DNA from: Paracoccus yibinensis
GTDB taxonomy: Bacteria; Pseudomonadota; Alphaproteobacteria; Rhodobacterales; Rhodobacteraceae
Direction: 5' to 3'
Assembly: GCF_030846195.1 (NCBI RefSeq)
Contig: NZ_JAVCWH010000014.1
Coordinates: forward strand, 1 to 57,272
DNA: 57,272 nucleotides
Part shown: positions 46,491-56,793 of the stretch, piece after piece
How positions within the stretch are numbered: the first letter of the stretch is position 1
Layout: every line of letters starts with the position of its first letter
The notes under the pieces: generated by a model
Databases searched by the model: none
The model's input: only the letters and a program-made list of their open reading frames with translations
What the model was told of the DNA's origin: nothing
Made by a program: the position numbers and the translations under genes

Positions 46491-47968
46491 CCAAGGATCC
46501 GTTTCACTTCCGCGACCAGATCGGCGCGGGAAACCTCGGTCTGGGCGGGCTGCGCCTTCCATTCGTCAAGGCTGGCCTCGGCTGCGATGCGCGCGCCCAG
46601 GACCAGATCCTTGACCTGCACCACGCCGCGCACAGCTTCGTCCGCGCCCTGGATGATTGCCACCGGCGCGCCGCGCTTGTCGGCATATTTCAACTGGTTG
46701 CCAAAGTTCTTGGGATTGCCCAGATAAACCTCGGCCCGGATGCCCGCCGCGCGCAACTCGGACGCCATGGCCTGGTAGTCTGCCATCCGGTCGCGGTCCA
46801 TCACCGTCACGACCACCGGCCCCTGCGCCTCGGCCCCCGCCAACCCCTTGGCGCGCAAGGCGGCCAGCAGCCGGTCCACGCCAATGGACACCCCGGTCGC
46901 GGGCACCTTCTGGCCCGTGAAGCGTTCGACCAGCCCGTCATAGCGCCCGCCGCCCGCGACCGAACCGAACTGCCGCTTGCGGCCCTTCTCGTCCAGGATC
47001 TCGAAGGTCAGTTCGGCCTCGAAGACCGGGCCGGTGTAATAGCCAAGCCCCCGCACGACCGAGGGGTCGACGACCGCCCGGTCCTCGGCCACGCCCATGG
47101 CGGCCAGCATCCCGGCGATCTCGGCCAGCTCGTCCACGCCCTCGGCCCCGATGGCCGACGCGCCGACCGCCGCCCGCAGGTTCGCCAGCGTTGCGGCGTT
47201 GTTCGCGCCCTTCGAGGTCAGGAAGGCCAGCACCGGCTGGGCCTGCGCCTCGGACAGGCCCACGCCTTCGATCATCGCACCACTGTCGTCCTTGCGGCCC
47301 GTGGTCAGCAGCGCCAGCACGCCGTCGCGCCCGACCTTGTCGAACTTGTCGATCTGGCGCAGCACGTCCTCGGCTTGATCGGCGCGAACCTCGGCAGCCT
47401 CCAGCACGCCGTTCAGCACCTTGCGGTTGTTGATCCGCACGATGTAGTCGCCGCGCGCGATCCCCACGGCCTCCAAGGCATCGGCCAGCATTGCGCAGAT
47501 CTCGGCATCCGCCGCGACCGAGGCACTGCCAACAGTATCCGCATCGCATTGATAGAACTGCCGGAACCGCCCCGGACCCGGCTTTTCGTTCCGCCAGACC
47601 GGCCCCATGGCATAGCGCCGGTAAGGCGAGGGCAGGTCATTCCGAAACTGCGCCGCCACCCGCGCAAGCGGCGCCGTCAGGTCATAGCGCAGCGCCAGCC
47701 AGTCGCCCGACCCGCCGCCGGGCACGGCTTCCTCCTGCCAGGCAAAGACGCCGGCATTGGGGCGGTCCACGTCGGGCAGGAACTTTCCCAGGGCCTCGAC
47801 CGTCTCGACGGCGCTGGTTTCCAGGGGATCGAAGCCATGGCGGTGATAGATTTCGGCGATCCGGTCCAGCATCGCCTTGCGTTCGGTCACGTCCGCGCCG
47901 AAATAGTCGCGAAAGCCCTTGGGCGTTTCCGCCTTGGGACGGGGCTGTTTTTTCTGATCTTTCGCCAT
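46487..47968 (-). CDS. hisS: Histidyl-tRNA synthetase
   Basis: 493 residues. Class II synthetase: motif 2 is [20 protein letters not shown], followed by the HisA-type [15 protein letters not shown] (histidine A motif), [12 protein letters not shown] and [11 protein letters not shown] (motif 3). The C-terminal anticodon-binding domain (about 395-493) is complete. First gene of hisS-hisZ-hisG, each pair overlapping by 4 nt. ATG at 47968 with ggaaagg. Divergent from slyX by 51 nt. Confidence 0.95.
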   Translation of the reverse strand: MAKDQKKQPRPKAETPKGFRDYFGADVTERKAMLDRIAEIYHRHGFDPLETSAVETVEALGKFLPDVDRPNAGVFAWQEEAVPGGGSGDWLALRYDLTAPLARVAAQFRNDLPSPYRRYAMGPVWRNEKPGPGRFRQFYQCDADTVGSASVAADAEICAMLADALEAVGIARGDYIVRINNRKVLNGVLEAAEVRADQAEDVLRQIDKFDKVGRDGVLALLTTGRKDDSGAMIEGVGLSEAQAQPVLAFLTSKGANNAATLANLRAAVGASAIGAEGVDELAEIAGMLAAMGVAEDRAVVDPSVVRGLGYYTGPVFEAELTFEILDEKGRKRQFGSVAGGGRYDGLVERFTGQKVPATGVSIGVDRLLAALRAKGLAGAEAQGPVVVTVMDRDRMADYQAMASELRAAGIRAEVYLGNPKNFGNQLKYADKRGAPVAIIQGADEAVRGVVQVKDLVLGARIAAEASLDEWKAQPAQTEVSRADLVAEVKRILG

Positions 47969-48019
47969 GGTCCTGCCTTTCCGGCCAAATCCGTGGCTGC
48001 CTTAACCGAAGGGGCCGAT

Positions 48020-48238
48020 ATGGACAAGGATACCGAGGCGCGAATCCGGCAGCTTGAGGAAACGCTGGCCCACCTGACGCGCGTGACCGACGAGCTGCAC
48101 GAGGTCATCGCCCGCCAGGACGGCGAGATCGCCCTGCTGACCCGCCGGGTCGAGATGCTGATGCGCTTCGCCGCCGAACAGCAGGCTGATGCCGAAGGCT
48201 CGATCCCGTTGGCCGATCAACGCCCGCCGCACTGGTAG
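48020..48238 (+). CDS. slyX: SlyX family protein
   Basis: 72 residues. Predicted coiled coil over most of its length (EARIRQLEETLAHLTRVTDE through LTRRVEMLMRF), ending RPPHW as SlyX proteins do. The function of SlyX is not known. The ATG at 48020 follows gaagggg; a far longer frame upstream is antisense to hisS. Confidence 0.85.
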   Translation: MDKDTEARIRQLEETLAHLTRVTDELHEVIARQDGEIALLTRRVEMLMRFAAEQQADAEGSIPLADQRPPHW

Positions 48239-48241
48239 CAT

Positions 48242-48290
48242 CTTCTGTGCAGAAATATCCCGCGGGGGTCCGGGGGCGCGAAGCCCCCGG
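48242..48290 (+). repeat. Intergenic hairpin repeat, copy 3 (probable terminator)
   Basis: Reads cttctgtgcagaaatatccc then gcgggggt and stem ccgggggc (48270-48277) / gcccccgg (48283-48290), followed by ccttttct. Located between the convergent ends of slyX and pgi. The T-rich tail on the plus strand supports termination of slyX. Confidence 0.72.
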
Positions 48291-48296
48291 CCTTTT

Positions 48297-49907
48297 CTAC
48301 CCTCGCATCTGCCGGAAGACCTGCGCCAGATGCTCGGTGGACGCATCATGACCCGGCGCGCCCTCGCCCTTCAGCAGCGGTTCCACCTTCAGCGCCAACT
48401 CCTTGCCCAGTTCAACGCCCCACTGGTCGAAGCTGTTGATCCCCAGGATCACGCCTTCCACAAAGACGCGGTGTTCATAAAGCGCGACGATCTGGCCCAA
48501 GGTGAAGGGCGTCAGTTGCTCGATCAGCAGCGTGGTCGAGGGCCGGTTTCCGGGGAACACGCGATGCCGCGCCTGCCGGTCCAGTTCCGCGCCTTCCAGG
48601 CCCTTGGCCTGCATCAGGGCGCGTGCCTCCTCCAACGAGCGGCCGCGCATCAGGGCCTCGGACTGGGCAAGGCAGTTGGCGGCCAGCAGGATGTGATGGT
48701 GCGCCAAGTCATCCTCATGCCCGCGAGCGGCCAGGATGAATTCGCAGGGAACGGGCGTCGTGCCCTGGTGGATCAGCTGGTAGAAGGCGTGCTGGCCGTT
48801 GGTGCCAGGTTCGCCCCAGACGACGGGGCCAGACACCACAGTCAGGTCGGACCCGTCCATCGCCACGCGCTTGCCGTTCGATTCCATCTCGAGCTGTTGC
48901 AGATAGGCCGGCAGGCGCAGCAGGCGGTTGTCATAGGGCAGCACGGCGCGGGTCGGATAGCCGCAGACCTGATGGTGCCAGATGCCAACAAGGGCCAGCA
49001 GGACGGGCAGGTTTTCGGCCAGGGGCGCCGCGCGGAAATGCGCGTCCATCGCAGCACCGCCCGAAAGGAACTCGTCAAAGCGCGCATCACCGATGGCCAG
49101 CATCAGCGACAGCCCGATCGGCCCCCAGACGGAATAGCGCCCTCCGACCCAGTCCTCGAACCCGAAGACGCGCGACGAGTCGATGCCAAATTCCGCCGTC
49201 TTGCCGGTCGCCGAGGACAAGGCAACAAACTGCGCCGCCGGGTCGGTCACGACGCGGCCCATCCAGTCGCGGGCGGTCTGGGCGTTGGTCATGGTCTCAA
49301 TGGTGGTGAAGGTCTTCGACGCCACGATCACCAGCGTCGTGGTCGGGTCCAGTCCCTTGAGCGTATCCGCGATGTCGGCGCCGTCCACGTTGCTGACGAA
49401 ATGGCAGCGTGGCCCGTCGTGATAGGGCGCCATCGCAAGGACGGCCATGTAGGGGCCAAGATCGGAACCACCGATGCCGATATTGACAACATCGGTGATC
49501 TTGCCGCCCTGCCCCGTGAAGGCACCCGACCGGACATCGCGGGCGAAATCGGCCATGCGGTCATGCGTCTCGCGCACCGCGGGCATCACGTCTTGGCCGT
49601 CCACCACTACGCTGCCGCGCAGGTTGCGCAGGGCTGTGTGCAGCACGGCGCGGTCCTCGGTCTCGTTGATCCTGGCGCCGGTGAACATCGCCTCGCGGCG
49701 GACAGCGATGTCGGCGCCTTCGGCCAGTTCCACCAGCAGATCGCGCGCCCTTGCATCGACCATGGTCTTCGACCAGTCGAAGACCAGGCCGTCCGCCTGA
49801 GTGGCAAAGTCACCGGCGCGGGCGGGATCGGCCTCGAACAGATCGGTGATGCGGGTTGCGCCTTGCGCCTGACGGTGGGATTTCAGGCGGGTCCAGATGT
49901 CGGTCAT
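48297..49907 (-). CDS. pgi: Glucose-6-phosphate isomerase
   Basis: 536 residues. Interconverts glucose-6-P and fructose-6-P. The PGI signature blocks are [37 protein letters not shown] and [13 protein letters not shown]; the late [15 protein letters not shown] contains the catalytic lysine/His region. Third gene of the zwf-pgl-pgi operon, starting 12 nt after pgl. Ends at an intergenic hairpin repeat. Confidence 0.96.
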   Translation of the reverse strand: MTDIWTRLKSHRQAQGATRITDLFEADPARAGDFATQADGLVFDWSKTMVDARARDLLVELAEGADIAVRREAMFTGARINETEDRAVLHTALRNLRGSVVVDGQDVMPAVRETHDRMADFARDVRSGAFTGQGGKITDVVNIGIGGSDLGPYMAVLAMAPYHDGPRCHFVSNVDGADIADTLKGLDPTTTLVIVASKTFTTIETMTNAQTARDWMGRVVTDPAAQFVALSSATGKTAEFGIDSSRVFGFEDWVGGRYSVWGPIGLSLMLAIGDARFDEFLSGGAAMDAHFRAAPLAENLPVLLALVGIWHHQVCGYPTRAVLPYDNRLLRLPAYLQQLEMESNGKRVAMDGSDLTVVSGPVVWGEPGTNGQHAFYQLIHQGTTPVPCEFILAARGHEDDLAHHHILLAANCLAQSEALMRGRSLEEARALMQAKGLEGAELDRQARHRVFPGNRPSTTLLIEQLTPFTLGQIVALYEHRVFVEGVILGINSFDQWGVELGKELALKVEPLLKGEGAPGHDASTEHLAQVFRQMRG

Positions 49908-49919
49908 TCGGAAAGGCTC

Positions 49920-50597
49920 CTATTCGGCCCAGTGAACGGTCGCGTTGTCCAGGAAGGCGCGGATCGGCGCCTCGATCGGGTCGAGCTTCTGCGCCCGCTC
50001 AAGTGCCTCGCGCTTTTCCGGGCCCATCAGCAGGACATGGACATTCATCGCATCGGCCAAGGCCGGGCGGGTCAGTGTGATGCGCGGTTCCTCGGCCCCC
50101 TCGGCCCGGATCGGCAGGACCAGCGGCGCGTCCGCGGCCAACCCTTCGGCCAGTCGGTCGGCCCCCGGGAACAGGCTGGCCGTGTGCATGTCGTTGCCCA
50201 TGCCCAGCAGGACCACCGTGATCGGCAGGTGCGGGCGGATTGCCTGGGCCAGACCCTCTGCGGCCTCGTCCGGCGTGGAGTCGCCGGTGTAAAGGTCGAT
50301 GTAATCCGCAGCCGCCGCCTTGTCGCGCAACAGGTGGCGGCGCAGCAGGCGGCCGTTCGACCGCTTGTGTTCCCCGTCCACCCAGCGTTCGTCGCCCAGG
50401 AACACCGTCACCCGGTCCCAGTCGATATCAGCCCCGCTGAGCGTTTCGAACACCAGCGTGGGCGAAGTGCCGCCGGGAACGCACAGGCTGGCCGTGTCGC
50501 CCGTGCGCAACTGCTGCGCCAGCTGCGACGCGATCTGGTCGGCCAGCGACAGGGCCAGCATTTCCCTGTCCGGGTATTCCTTGAATTCCATCGTCAC
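49920..50597 (-). CDS. pgl: 6-phosphogluconolactonase
   Basis: About 225 residues. Hydrolyses 6-phosphogluconolactone to 6-phosphogluconate between Zwf and Edd. Seen are SLCVPGGTSPTLVFETLS, VTVFLGDERWVDGEHKRSNG and VVLLGMGNDMHTASLFPGA, all typical of the DevB-type lactonase. The GTG at 50597 is chosen: it overlaps the zwf stop (GTGA) and has ggaggga at good distance. An ATG two codons later or another six codons earlier cannot be excluded. Confidence 0.92.
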   Translation of the reverse strand: MTMEFKEYPDREMLALSLADQIASQLAQQLRTGDTASLCVPGGTSPTLVFETLSGADIDWDRVTVFLGDERWVDGEHKRSNGRLLRRHLLRDKAAAADYIDLYTGDSTPDEAAEGLAQAIRPHLPITVVLLGMGNDMHTASLFPGADRLAEGLAADAPLVLPIRAEGAEEPRITLTRPALADAMNVHVLLMGPEKREALERAQKLDPIEAPIRAFLDNATVHWAE

Positions 50598-52045
50598 GCG
50601 CGAATCTCCCTCCATCGGCGGTTGTCGCGATGCAGCAGGCGCAACGCTTCCTCGGGGCCGGAAGATCCCGCGTCATAGGGTTCGGGACGCCGCTTGCTGT
50701 CTTCCCAGGCGGCGATGATCGGGTCGGTCCAGGCCCAGGCGGCCTCGACCTCGTCGCCGCGCATGAACAAGGTCTGGTTGCCCCGGATCACGTCCATGAT
50801 CAGCCGTTCATAGGCGTCGGGCATGTCGCTGCCATCGGCGCCAAGCGCATCGGCGAAGGACATGTCCAGCGGCACCTGCACCAGCCGCATCCCTCCCGGA
50901 CCCGGTTCCTTGATCATCACCTTGAGGTTCATGCCCTCGTTCGGTTGCAGGCGGATGACAAGTTCGTTGGCCTTGGGCGCGCCGCTGTCGTCAAAAATCG
51001 AATGCGGCGGCTCGCGGAAGACAATCGCGATCTCGCTGGTTCGGGCGCGCAGCTTCTTGCCGGTGCGCAGATAGAAAGGCGTTCCCTGCCACCGCCAGTT
51101 CGAGATGCAGACCTTCATCGCGACATAGCTTTCGGTCCGGGAATCCGGGTTCTCCGAATCCTCCAGATAGCCGGTGGACTTGCCGTCCGCCTGATACTGG
51201 CCGCGGACGATGTCGCCGGGTTCCACGGCTTGCAAGGCGCGGATCACCTTCAGCTTTTCGTCGCGCACGGCGTTCGGGTCGAAGTGATAGGGCGGCTCCA
51301 TCGCGATCAGGCACAGAAGCTGCATCATGTGGTTCTGGACCATGTCCCGGATCGCGCCCGACTTGTCGTAATAGCTGCCGCGCCCGGCCACGCCCACGGT
51401 TTCGGCCACCGTAATCTGGACGTGATCGACATACTGGGAATTCCACAGGGGTTCGAACAGGATGTTCGCGAAGCGGACGGCCATCAGGTTCTGGACGGTT
51501 TCCTTGCCCAGATAGTGATCAATCCGATAGATCTGTTCTTCCCGGAAATGCCGGGCCAACGTCGCGTTCAGCGCGCGCGCGGTTTCCAGGTCGCGGCCAA
51601 AAGGCTTTTCGACCACGATGCGGCTGTTTTCATCCGCAATGCCGTGGCTTGCCAGGCGGCTGGCGATATCGCCGAAAAGGGCCGGCGCGACCGAGAAATA
51701 GAACGCATGGACCGCACCGGGACGCATCCGTGATTTCAGATCCGCCCACCCGCCGTCGCCCTTTGCGTCGATGGGGGTGTAGCCCAGCAGGTCCAGGAAC
51801 TGCGCCAGATGCGGGTCATCAGAGGCAATGCCGCCGAATTCCTCGATCGCCTTTCCGGCTTCGCTTCGGAAAGCCGCGTCGTCCTGTTCAGTGCGGGCCG
51901 CGCCAATGATGCGCGAAGTCGCCGGGATCTGACCGGCCACGAAGCGGCGGAACAGGCCCGGCAGGATCTTGCGCTGCGCCAGATCGCCGGTGGCACCAAA
52001 GATGACCAGATCGAAGTCATCGACCGGAATGACGCGCGAGACCAT
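50594..52045 (-). CDS. zwf: Glucose-6-phosphate 1-dehydrogenase
   Basis: 483 residues. NADP-dependent oxidation of glucose-6-P, entry to the Entner-Doudoroff pathway. Nucleotide loop: FDLVIFGATGDLAQRKILPG; the G6P site is RIDHYLGKETVQNL with the catalytic Lys/His. An aaggagg ribosome-binding site sits before the ATG at 52045. A promoter with an embedded palindromic operator lies just upstream. Coupled to pgl by a 4-nt overlap. Confidence 0.96.
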   Translation of the reverse strand: MVSRVIPVDDFDLVIFGATGDLAQRKILPGLFRRFVAGQIPATSRIIGAARTEQDDAAFRSEAGKAIEEFGGIASDDPHLAQFLDLLGYTPIDAKGDGGWADLKSRMRPGAVHAFYFSVAPALFGDIASRLASHGIADENSRIVVEKPFGRDLETARALNATLARHFREEQIYRIDHYLGKETVQNLMAVRFANILFEPLWNSQYVDHVQITVAETVGVAGRGSYYDKSGAIRDMVQNHMMQLLCLIAMEPPYHFDPNAVRDEKLKVIRALQAVEPGDIVRGQYQADGKSTGYLEDSENPDSRTESYVAMKVCISNWRWQGTPFYLRTGKKLRARTSEIAIVFREPPHSIFDDSGAPKANELVIRLQPNEGMNLKVMIKEPGPGGMRLVQVPLDMSFADALGADGSDMPDAYERLIMDVIRGNQTLFMRGDEVEAAWAWTDPIIAAWEDSKRRPEPYDAGSSGPEEALRLLHRDNRRWREIRA

Positions 52046-52070
52046 GCTGTCCTCCTTGCGGTTGGGGATC

Positions 52071-52099
52071 GCCATATCTCTTGTTAGCGTTAACAGCAA
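52071..52099 (-). promoter_or_regulatory. zwf promoter with operator TGTTAGCGTTAACA
   Basis: On the minus strand TTGCTG (52094-52099) and TATGGC (52071-52076) are 17 nt apart. The 14-bp near-palindrome at 52082-52095, read TGTTAACGCTAACA on the gene strand, lies in the spacer. The edd promoter carries the same motif with one change. Placement within the promoter suggests repression, and the symmetry suggests a LacI-type regulator. This is inference from sequence. Confidence 0.6.
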
Positions 52100-52105
52100 C
52101 TCGGT

Positions 52106-52645
52106 TCAACCTCTCAGGGCCTTGGCCAGCCGTGGCAGGCGGCTGCGTTTCAGCATCTCGGCCATGGTCATGTCGCCGCCCATGGCGGCGGCCTTGTCGC
52201 AGGCTTTGGTGACGACGGCGCGAACCGTGCCCGGATCGATCCGGGACAAATCCAGCAGGAATGCGTCGGGATGGATCGCGCGCAGGCCAAGGCCAGCCAT
52301 CAGGGTCCGGGGGAAATCGCGCAGATTTGCCGTCACGATCAGCGTCGCGTCCCCCGCCAAGGCCGTTTCCGCCACATGCCGGTCGGCAGGGTCGGGAAAA
52401 TGCAGATCGATGGCGCGGGTGCCATCATCGGGCATCTCGGCACCGGGGAAGCGGTCGCGCAGCAACGCGATCTCGACCCCCGCCACGGCATCCTGATCGG
52501 GACCAAGCCGGGCAGCCGCATGGCGCCATTCGGCCAGGATGCGCGGCGACCACAGCGGCACGAACAGCCCTGCGCCTGCAAGATCAGTCAGGATCTCTCG
52601 CAGGATGGTGGGAAACAGGACATTGGCGTCAAGAACGGCCCGCAT
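52106..52645 (-). CDS. PIN-domain protein (RSP_2648-type)
   Basis: 179 residues. The PIN nuclease fold is indicated by MRAVLDANVLFPTILREILT (Asp6), ILAEWRHAA (Glu39), FPDPADRHVAETAL (Asp85/Asp88) and IVTANLRDFP (Asp110), together a plausible metal-binding acidic set. PIN proteins cleave RNA and are often VapC-like toxins, but no antitoxin gene is adjacent. Instead the start overlaps the stop of the RNA methyltransferase gene by 1 nt, a pairing I recall as conserved in Rhodobacter (RSP_2647/RSP_2648). Ends 60 nt before the zwf start on the same strand. Confidence 0.8.
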   Translation of the reverse strand: MRAVLDANVLFPTILREILTDLAGAGLFVPLWSPRILAEWRHAAARLGPDQDAVAGVEIALLRDRFPGAEMPDDGTRAIDLHFPDPADRHVAETALAGDATLIVTANLRDFPRTLMAGLGLRAIHPDAFLLDLSRIDPGTVRAVVTKACDKAAAMGGDMTMAEMLKRSRLPRLAKALRG

Positions 52646-53838
52646 CAGTCCAGCCGGAAGAACAGCGCCTTGAGATAGCCGGTTTCCGCCAGTTGCGGCA
52701 GCATCGGATGATCCGGCCCCGCCTGTCCGGTATGGATCAGCACCCCCCGCCGGCCGCCGCGTCCGATGCCGCGCGCGCTGACATTGCGGAAGGCCGTCAG
52801 ATCGGCCGCATGGGAACAGCTGCACAACACCAGATAGCCGCCCGGAGCGACCAGCGGTGCGGCCAGCTTTGCCACCCGTTCATAGGCGCGCAGCCCCGCC
52901 TCCAGTGCCGGCTTCGCGGGTGCGAAGGCGGGTGGATCGCAGACGACCAGATCAAAGCGCCGGCCATCGGCGGCTATCTGTTCCATCGCCTTGAAGGCGT
53001 CGGACTGCACGGTTTCCAGACGGTCGGCGGCATTCATGCGCCCTGCCCCAGCCTTAGCCAGATCCAGAGCCGCCGCGCTGCCATCGACGCAAGTGGCATG
53101 GGTCGCGCCTGCTGCAAGCGCGGCCAAGCCAAAGCCTCCGACATGGCTGAAGACATCTAGCATCGTGCCGCCCTTGGCCAACCGCTGCGCAAAGGCGTGG
53201 TTCGGCCTCTGGTCGAAGAACAGCCCGGTCTTCTGCCCGCCCATCAGGTCGGCCAGATAGGTCGCCCCGTTCATCGGCACCGCCACGGGTTCGGACGGTG
53301 CCTGTCCACGCAGAACCTCCATCCGTTCCTCAAGTCCCTCCAGCCCACGCGCGCGACCCTGGCCGTTCAGGATCACGGTCGTCACACCCGTCACATCGAC
53401 CAAAGCATCGGCCAGATCGTCAGCCATCCGGTCTGCCCACGCAGCATTCGGCTGAATCACTGCCGCATCGCCGAAACGGTCGATCACCAGCCCCGGAAGA
53501 CCGTCGGCCTCGGCATGGATCAATCGATAGAAAGGCGTGTCATACAGCCGCTGCCGCAACTGCAAGGCCCGTTCCAGTCTTGCACGTAGCCACGCCCGGT
53601 CGATCCGCGCGTCGGGGTCCGCGTCCATCACCCGGCCGACAATCTTGGAGTTCGGGTTCACCGTCACCAGCGCCAGAGCCTTGCGTTCGGCGTCTTCCAG
53701 GACGGCAAAGCCGCCCGCAGGGATTGCGCGGCTCCGACGGTCCATCACCGCTTCGTCGGCAAAGACCCAGGGGAAGCCGTGGCGGATCGCCTGGGGCTTG
53801 GACTTCGGGCGCAGGCGCAGCACGGGCAGATCGGTCAT
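52645..53838 (-). CDS. Class I SAM-dependent RNA methyltransferase, RlmI-like (RSP_2647-type)
   Basis: 397 residues. N-terminal PUA-like domain (about 1-80, with KPQAIRHGFPWVFADE), then the EEHEA-like region and a Rossmann methyltransferase domain: GTMLDVFSHVGGFGLAALAA (SAM motif I), RFDLVVCDPPAFAPAK (motif IV) and GGYLVLCSCSHAA with the catalytic Cys expected for m5C-type enzymes. Homologues methylate 23S rRNA cytosine (RlmI). ATG at 53838 is preferred because aagga lies 9 nt upstream. A far longer frame into edd was rejected. Divergent from edd. Confidence 0.85.
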   Translation of the reverse strand: MTDLPVLRLRPKSKPQAIRHGFPWVFADEAVMDRRSRAIPAGGFAVLEDAERKALALVTVNPNSKIVGRVMDADPDARIDRAWLRARLERALQLRQRLYDTPFYRLIHAEADGLPGLVIDRFGDAAVIQPNAAWADRMADDLADALVDVTGVTTVILNGQGRARGLEGLEERMEVLRGQAPSEPVAVPMNGATYLADLMGGQKTGLFFDQRPNHAFAQRLAKGGTMLDVFSHVGGFGLAALAAGATHATCVDGSAAALDLAKAGAGRMNAADRLETVQSDAFKAMEQIAADGRRFDLVVCDPPAFAPAKPALEAGLRAYERVAKLAAPLVAPGGYLVLCSCSHAADLTAFRNVSARGIGRGGRRGVLIHTGQAGPDHPMLPQLAETGYLKALFFRLD

Positions 53839-53931
53839 CGGGTTCATCCTTTTCGCGTCCCCGGATCTGGCACGGCCTCCCGTCCGGCACAAGGCCGTCA
53901 CCGACAAAGCAAAGCCCAGCGACAAGCGATG

Positions 53932-53962
53932 TTGAACCGTTAACGCTAACAGCGTATATAAT
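53932..53962 (+). promoter_or_regulatory. edd promoter with operator CGTTAACGCTAACA
   Basis: TTGAAC at 53932-53937 and a perfect TATAAT at 53957-53962 form -35 and -10 elements 19 nt apart, 21 nt before the edd ATG. The 14-bp motif at 53938-53951 fills the spacer. It matches the zwf operator in 13 of 14 positions and in the same orientation relative to the gene. Confidence 0.65.
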
Positions 53963-53982
53963 GGCGCAAGAAGGAGCCAGCC

Positions 53983-55785
<1,803 letters not shown>

Positions 55786-55831
55786 CGGATGGGCCTTGGC
55801 AATCCGACTGCCGCAGTTTACGCAACCCTAC

Positions 55832-55921
55832 GGAGCAGTGGCCGAGCGGTCTAAGGCAGCGGTCTTGAAAACCGCCGGGCCAGTGATGGTCCCGTGGGTT
55901 CGAATCCCACCTGCTCCGCCA
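55832..55921 (+). tRNA. tRNA-Ser (TGA)
   Basis: A 90-nt class II tRNA: GGAGCAG acceptor pairs with CTGCTCC, then G and encoded CCA. The anticodon loop cttgaaa gives anticodon TGA. It has a long variable arm and the T-loop GGTTCGAATCCC. A Rho-independent terminator follows 26 nt later. As a tRNA gene next to restriction-modification and IS genes it may mark an island attachment site. Confidence 0.96.
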
Positions 55922-55947
55922 CTTACCCCCGCGAAAGCGTTCTCCCG

Positions 55948-55969
55948 ATCCGGCTGCGGCCGGATTTTT
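55948..55969 (+). terminator. Terminator after tRNA-Ser
   Basis: atccggc at 55948-55954 pairs with gccggat at 55959-55965 around a tgcg loop and is followed by ttttc. Typical Rho-independent terminator, positioned to end the tRNA-Ser transcript. Confidence 0.85.
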
Positions 55970-56205
55970 CCGTTGTTTTCGAGGGTTATGCGGGAGGGGC
56001 TGAGCACCGGCGGCGGCGCCAAGCGGCCCGGAAGCGTTCTCTCCGGGTCGATATTCTCCGGACCTGTTGACTGCGCGGATTTGGTAAAGTTCTGCAAGCC
56101 ATTGGCAGGGATTGTTTATTTCAGGTTCAGGCTGAGCACTTCGACGAGAGGGGCGTTTGCGGGATGGAACCGGGGTCGAACCATAATCGAGGCGAGGCGC
56201 CGGGC
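55970..56205. other. Intergenic region between tRNA-Ser and the HEPN gene
   Basis: No gene, RNA or repeat was recognised here. Short open frames lack ribosome-binding sites. The base composition (for instance a stretch of ggtaaagttctgcaagccat) is slightly more AT-rich than the core genes. It could contain the edge of an accessory island. Confidence 0.4.
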
Positions 56206-56793
56206 TCAGGCGGTCGGTCCAAGGCGGAAAGCGGGCTTGGCCAGCATTCTGACGGCGAGGCCGATGGCGAAGATGGCGTCGTGGCGAACGACGTCGGCGG
56301 CCTGCTGGCCGGTGTCGAGCGAGCGGCGGTCGAGGTTGCCGGCATCATCGACGTGCCGGAAGTGGGACAGCGGGTTGCGCAGGCCCATCAGCCTTTGCAG
56401 GTCGGTCACGTCCAGATCGGAGATCACGTCCCGCTCGCGGCAGCGGCGCAGGGTTTCACGAAAGGAGATCCGGTTGGGGATGTCGTCAATCAGAAGGCCG
56501 ACGTGCAACCAGGCCGCCAGTAGATGCTCGACCAGCCCCTGGCACAGCAGGATTGTGGCGGCGAAGTTGCCGTGGACGTAGGACGAGCGTGCCTCGATCC
56601 AGGCAAAATGGGCGGCCTGGCCGCCGAAGATCATCGTGCCGTTCGGCCCGAGATCGCGACTGAAATCGGTCAGCATGCGATAGCGCGAGACCTTGCCGTG
56701 CAGGTCGTCGTGCATTTCGGCCAGCAGCAGGCGGGCGAAGTCCAGATCGGTCAGGTCAGACAGCAGATCGGGCTGGTCGCAGCCGCCCGTCAT
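56206..56793 (-). CDS. HEPN-motif protein coupled to a type I restriction hsdS gene
   Basis: 195 residues starting MTGGCDQPDLLSDLTDLDFA. It appears all-helical and contains GLRNPLSHFRH, with Arg139-Asn140 and His144, the RNxxxH motif of HEPN-superfamily RNases; an upstream helix (GNFAATILLCQGLVEHLLAA) fits the usual HEPN core. The start overlaps the hsdS stop by 4 nt (ATGA), so the two were one operon. HEPN proteins often act as toxins or defence nucleases; no partner antitoxin was seen. The family was not otherwise recognised, and an inactive or scaffolding role is possible. Confidence 0.65.
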   Translation of the reverse strand: MTGGCDQPDLLSDLTDLDFARLLLAEMHDDLHGKVSRYRMLTDFSRDLGPNGTMIFGGQAAHFAWIEARSSYVHGNFAATILLCQGLVEHLLAAWLHVGLLIDDIPNRISFRETLRRCRERDVISDLDVTDLQRLMGLRNPLSHFRHVDDAGNLDRRSLDTGQQAADVVRHDAIFAIGLAVRMLAKPAFRLGPTA

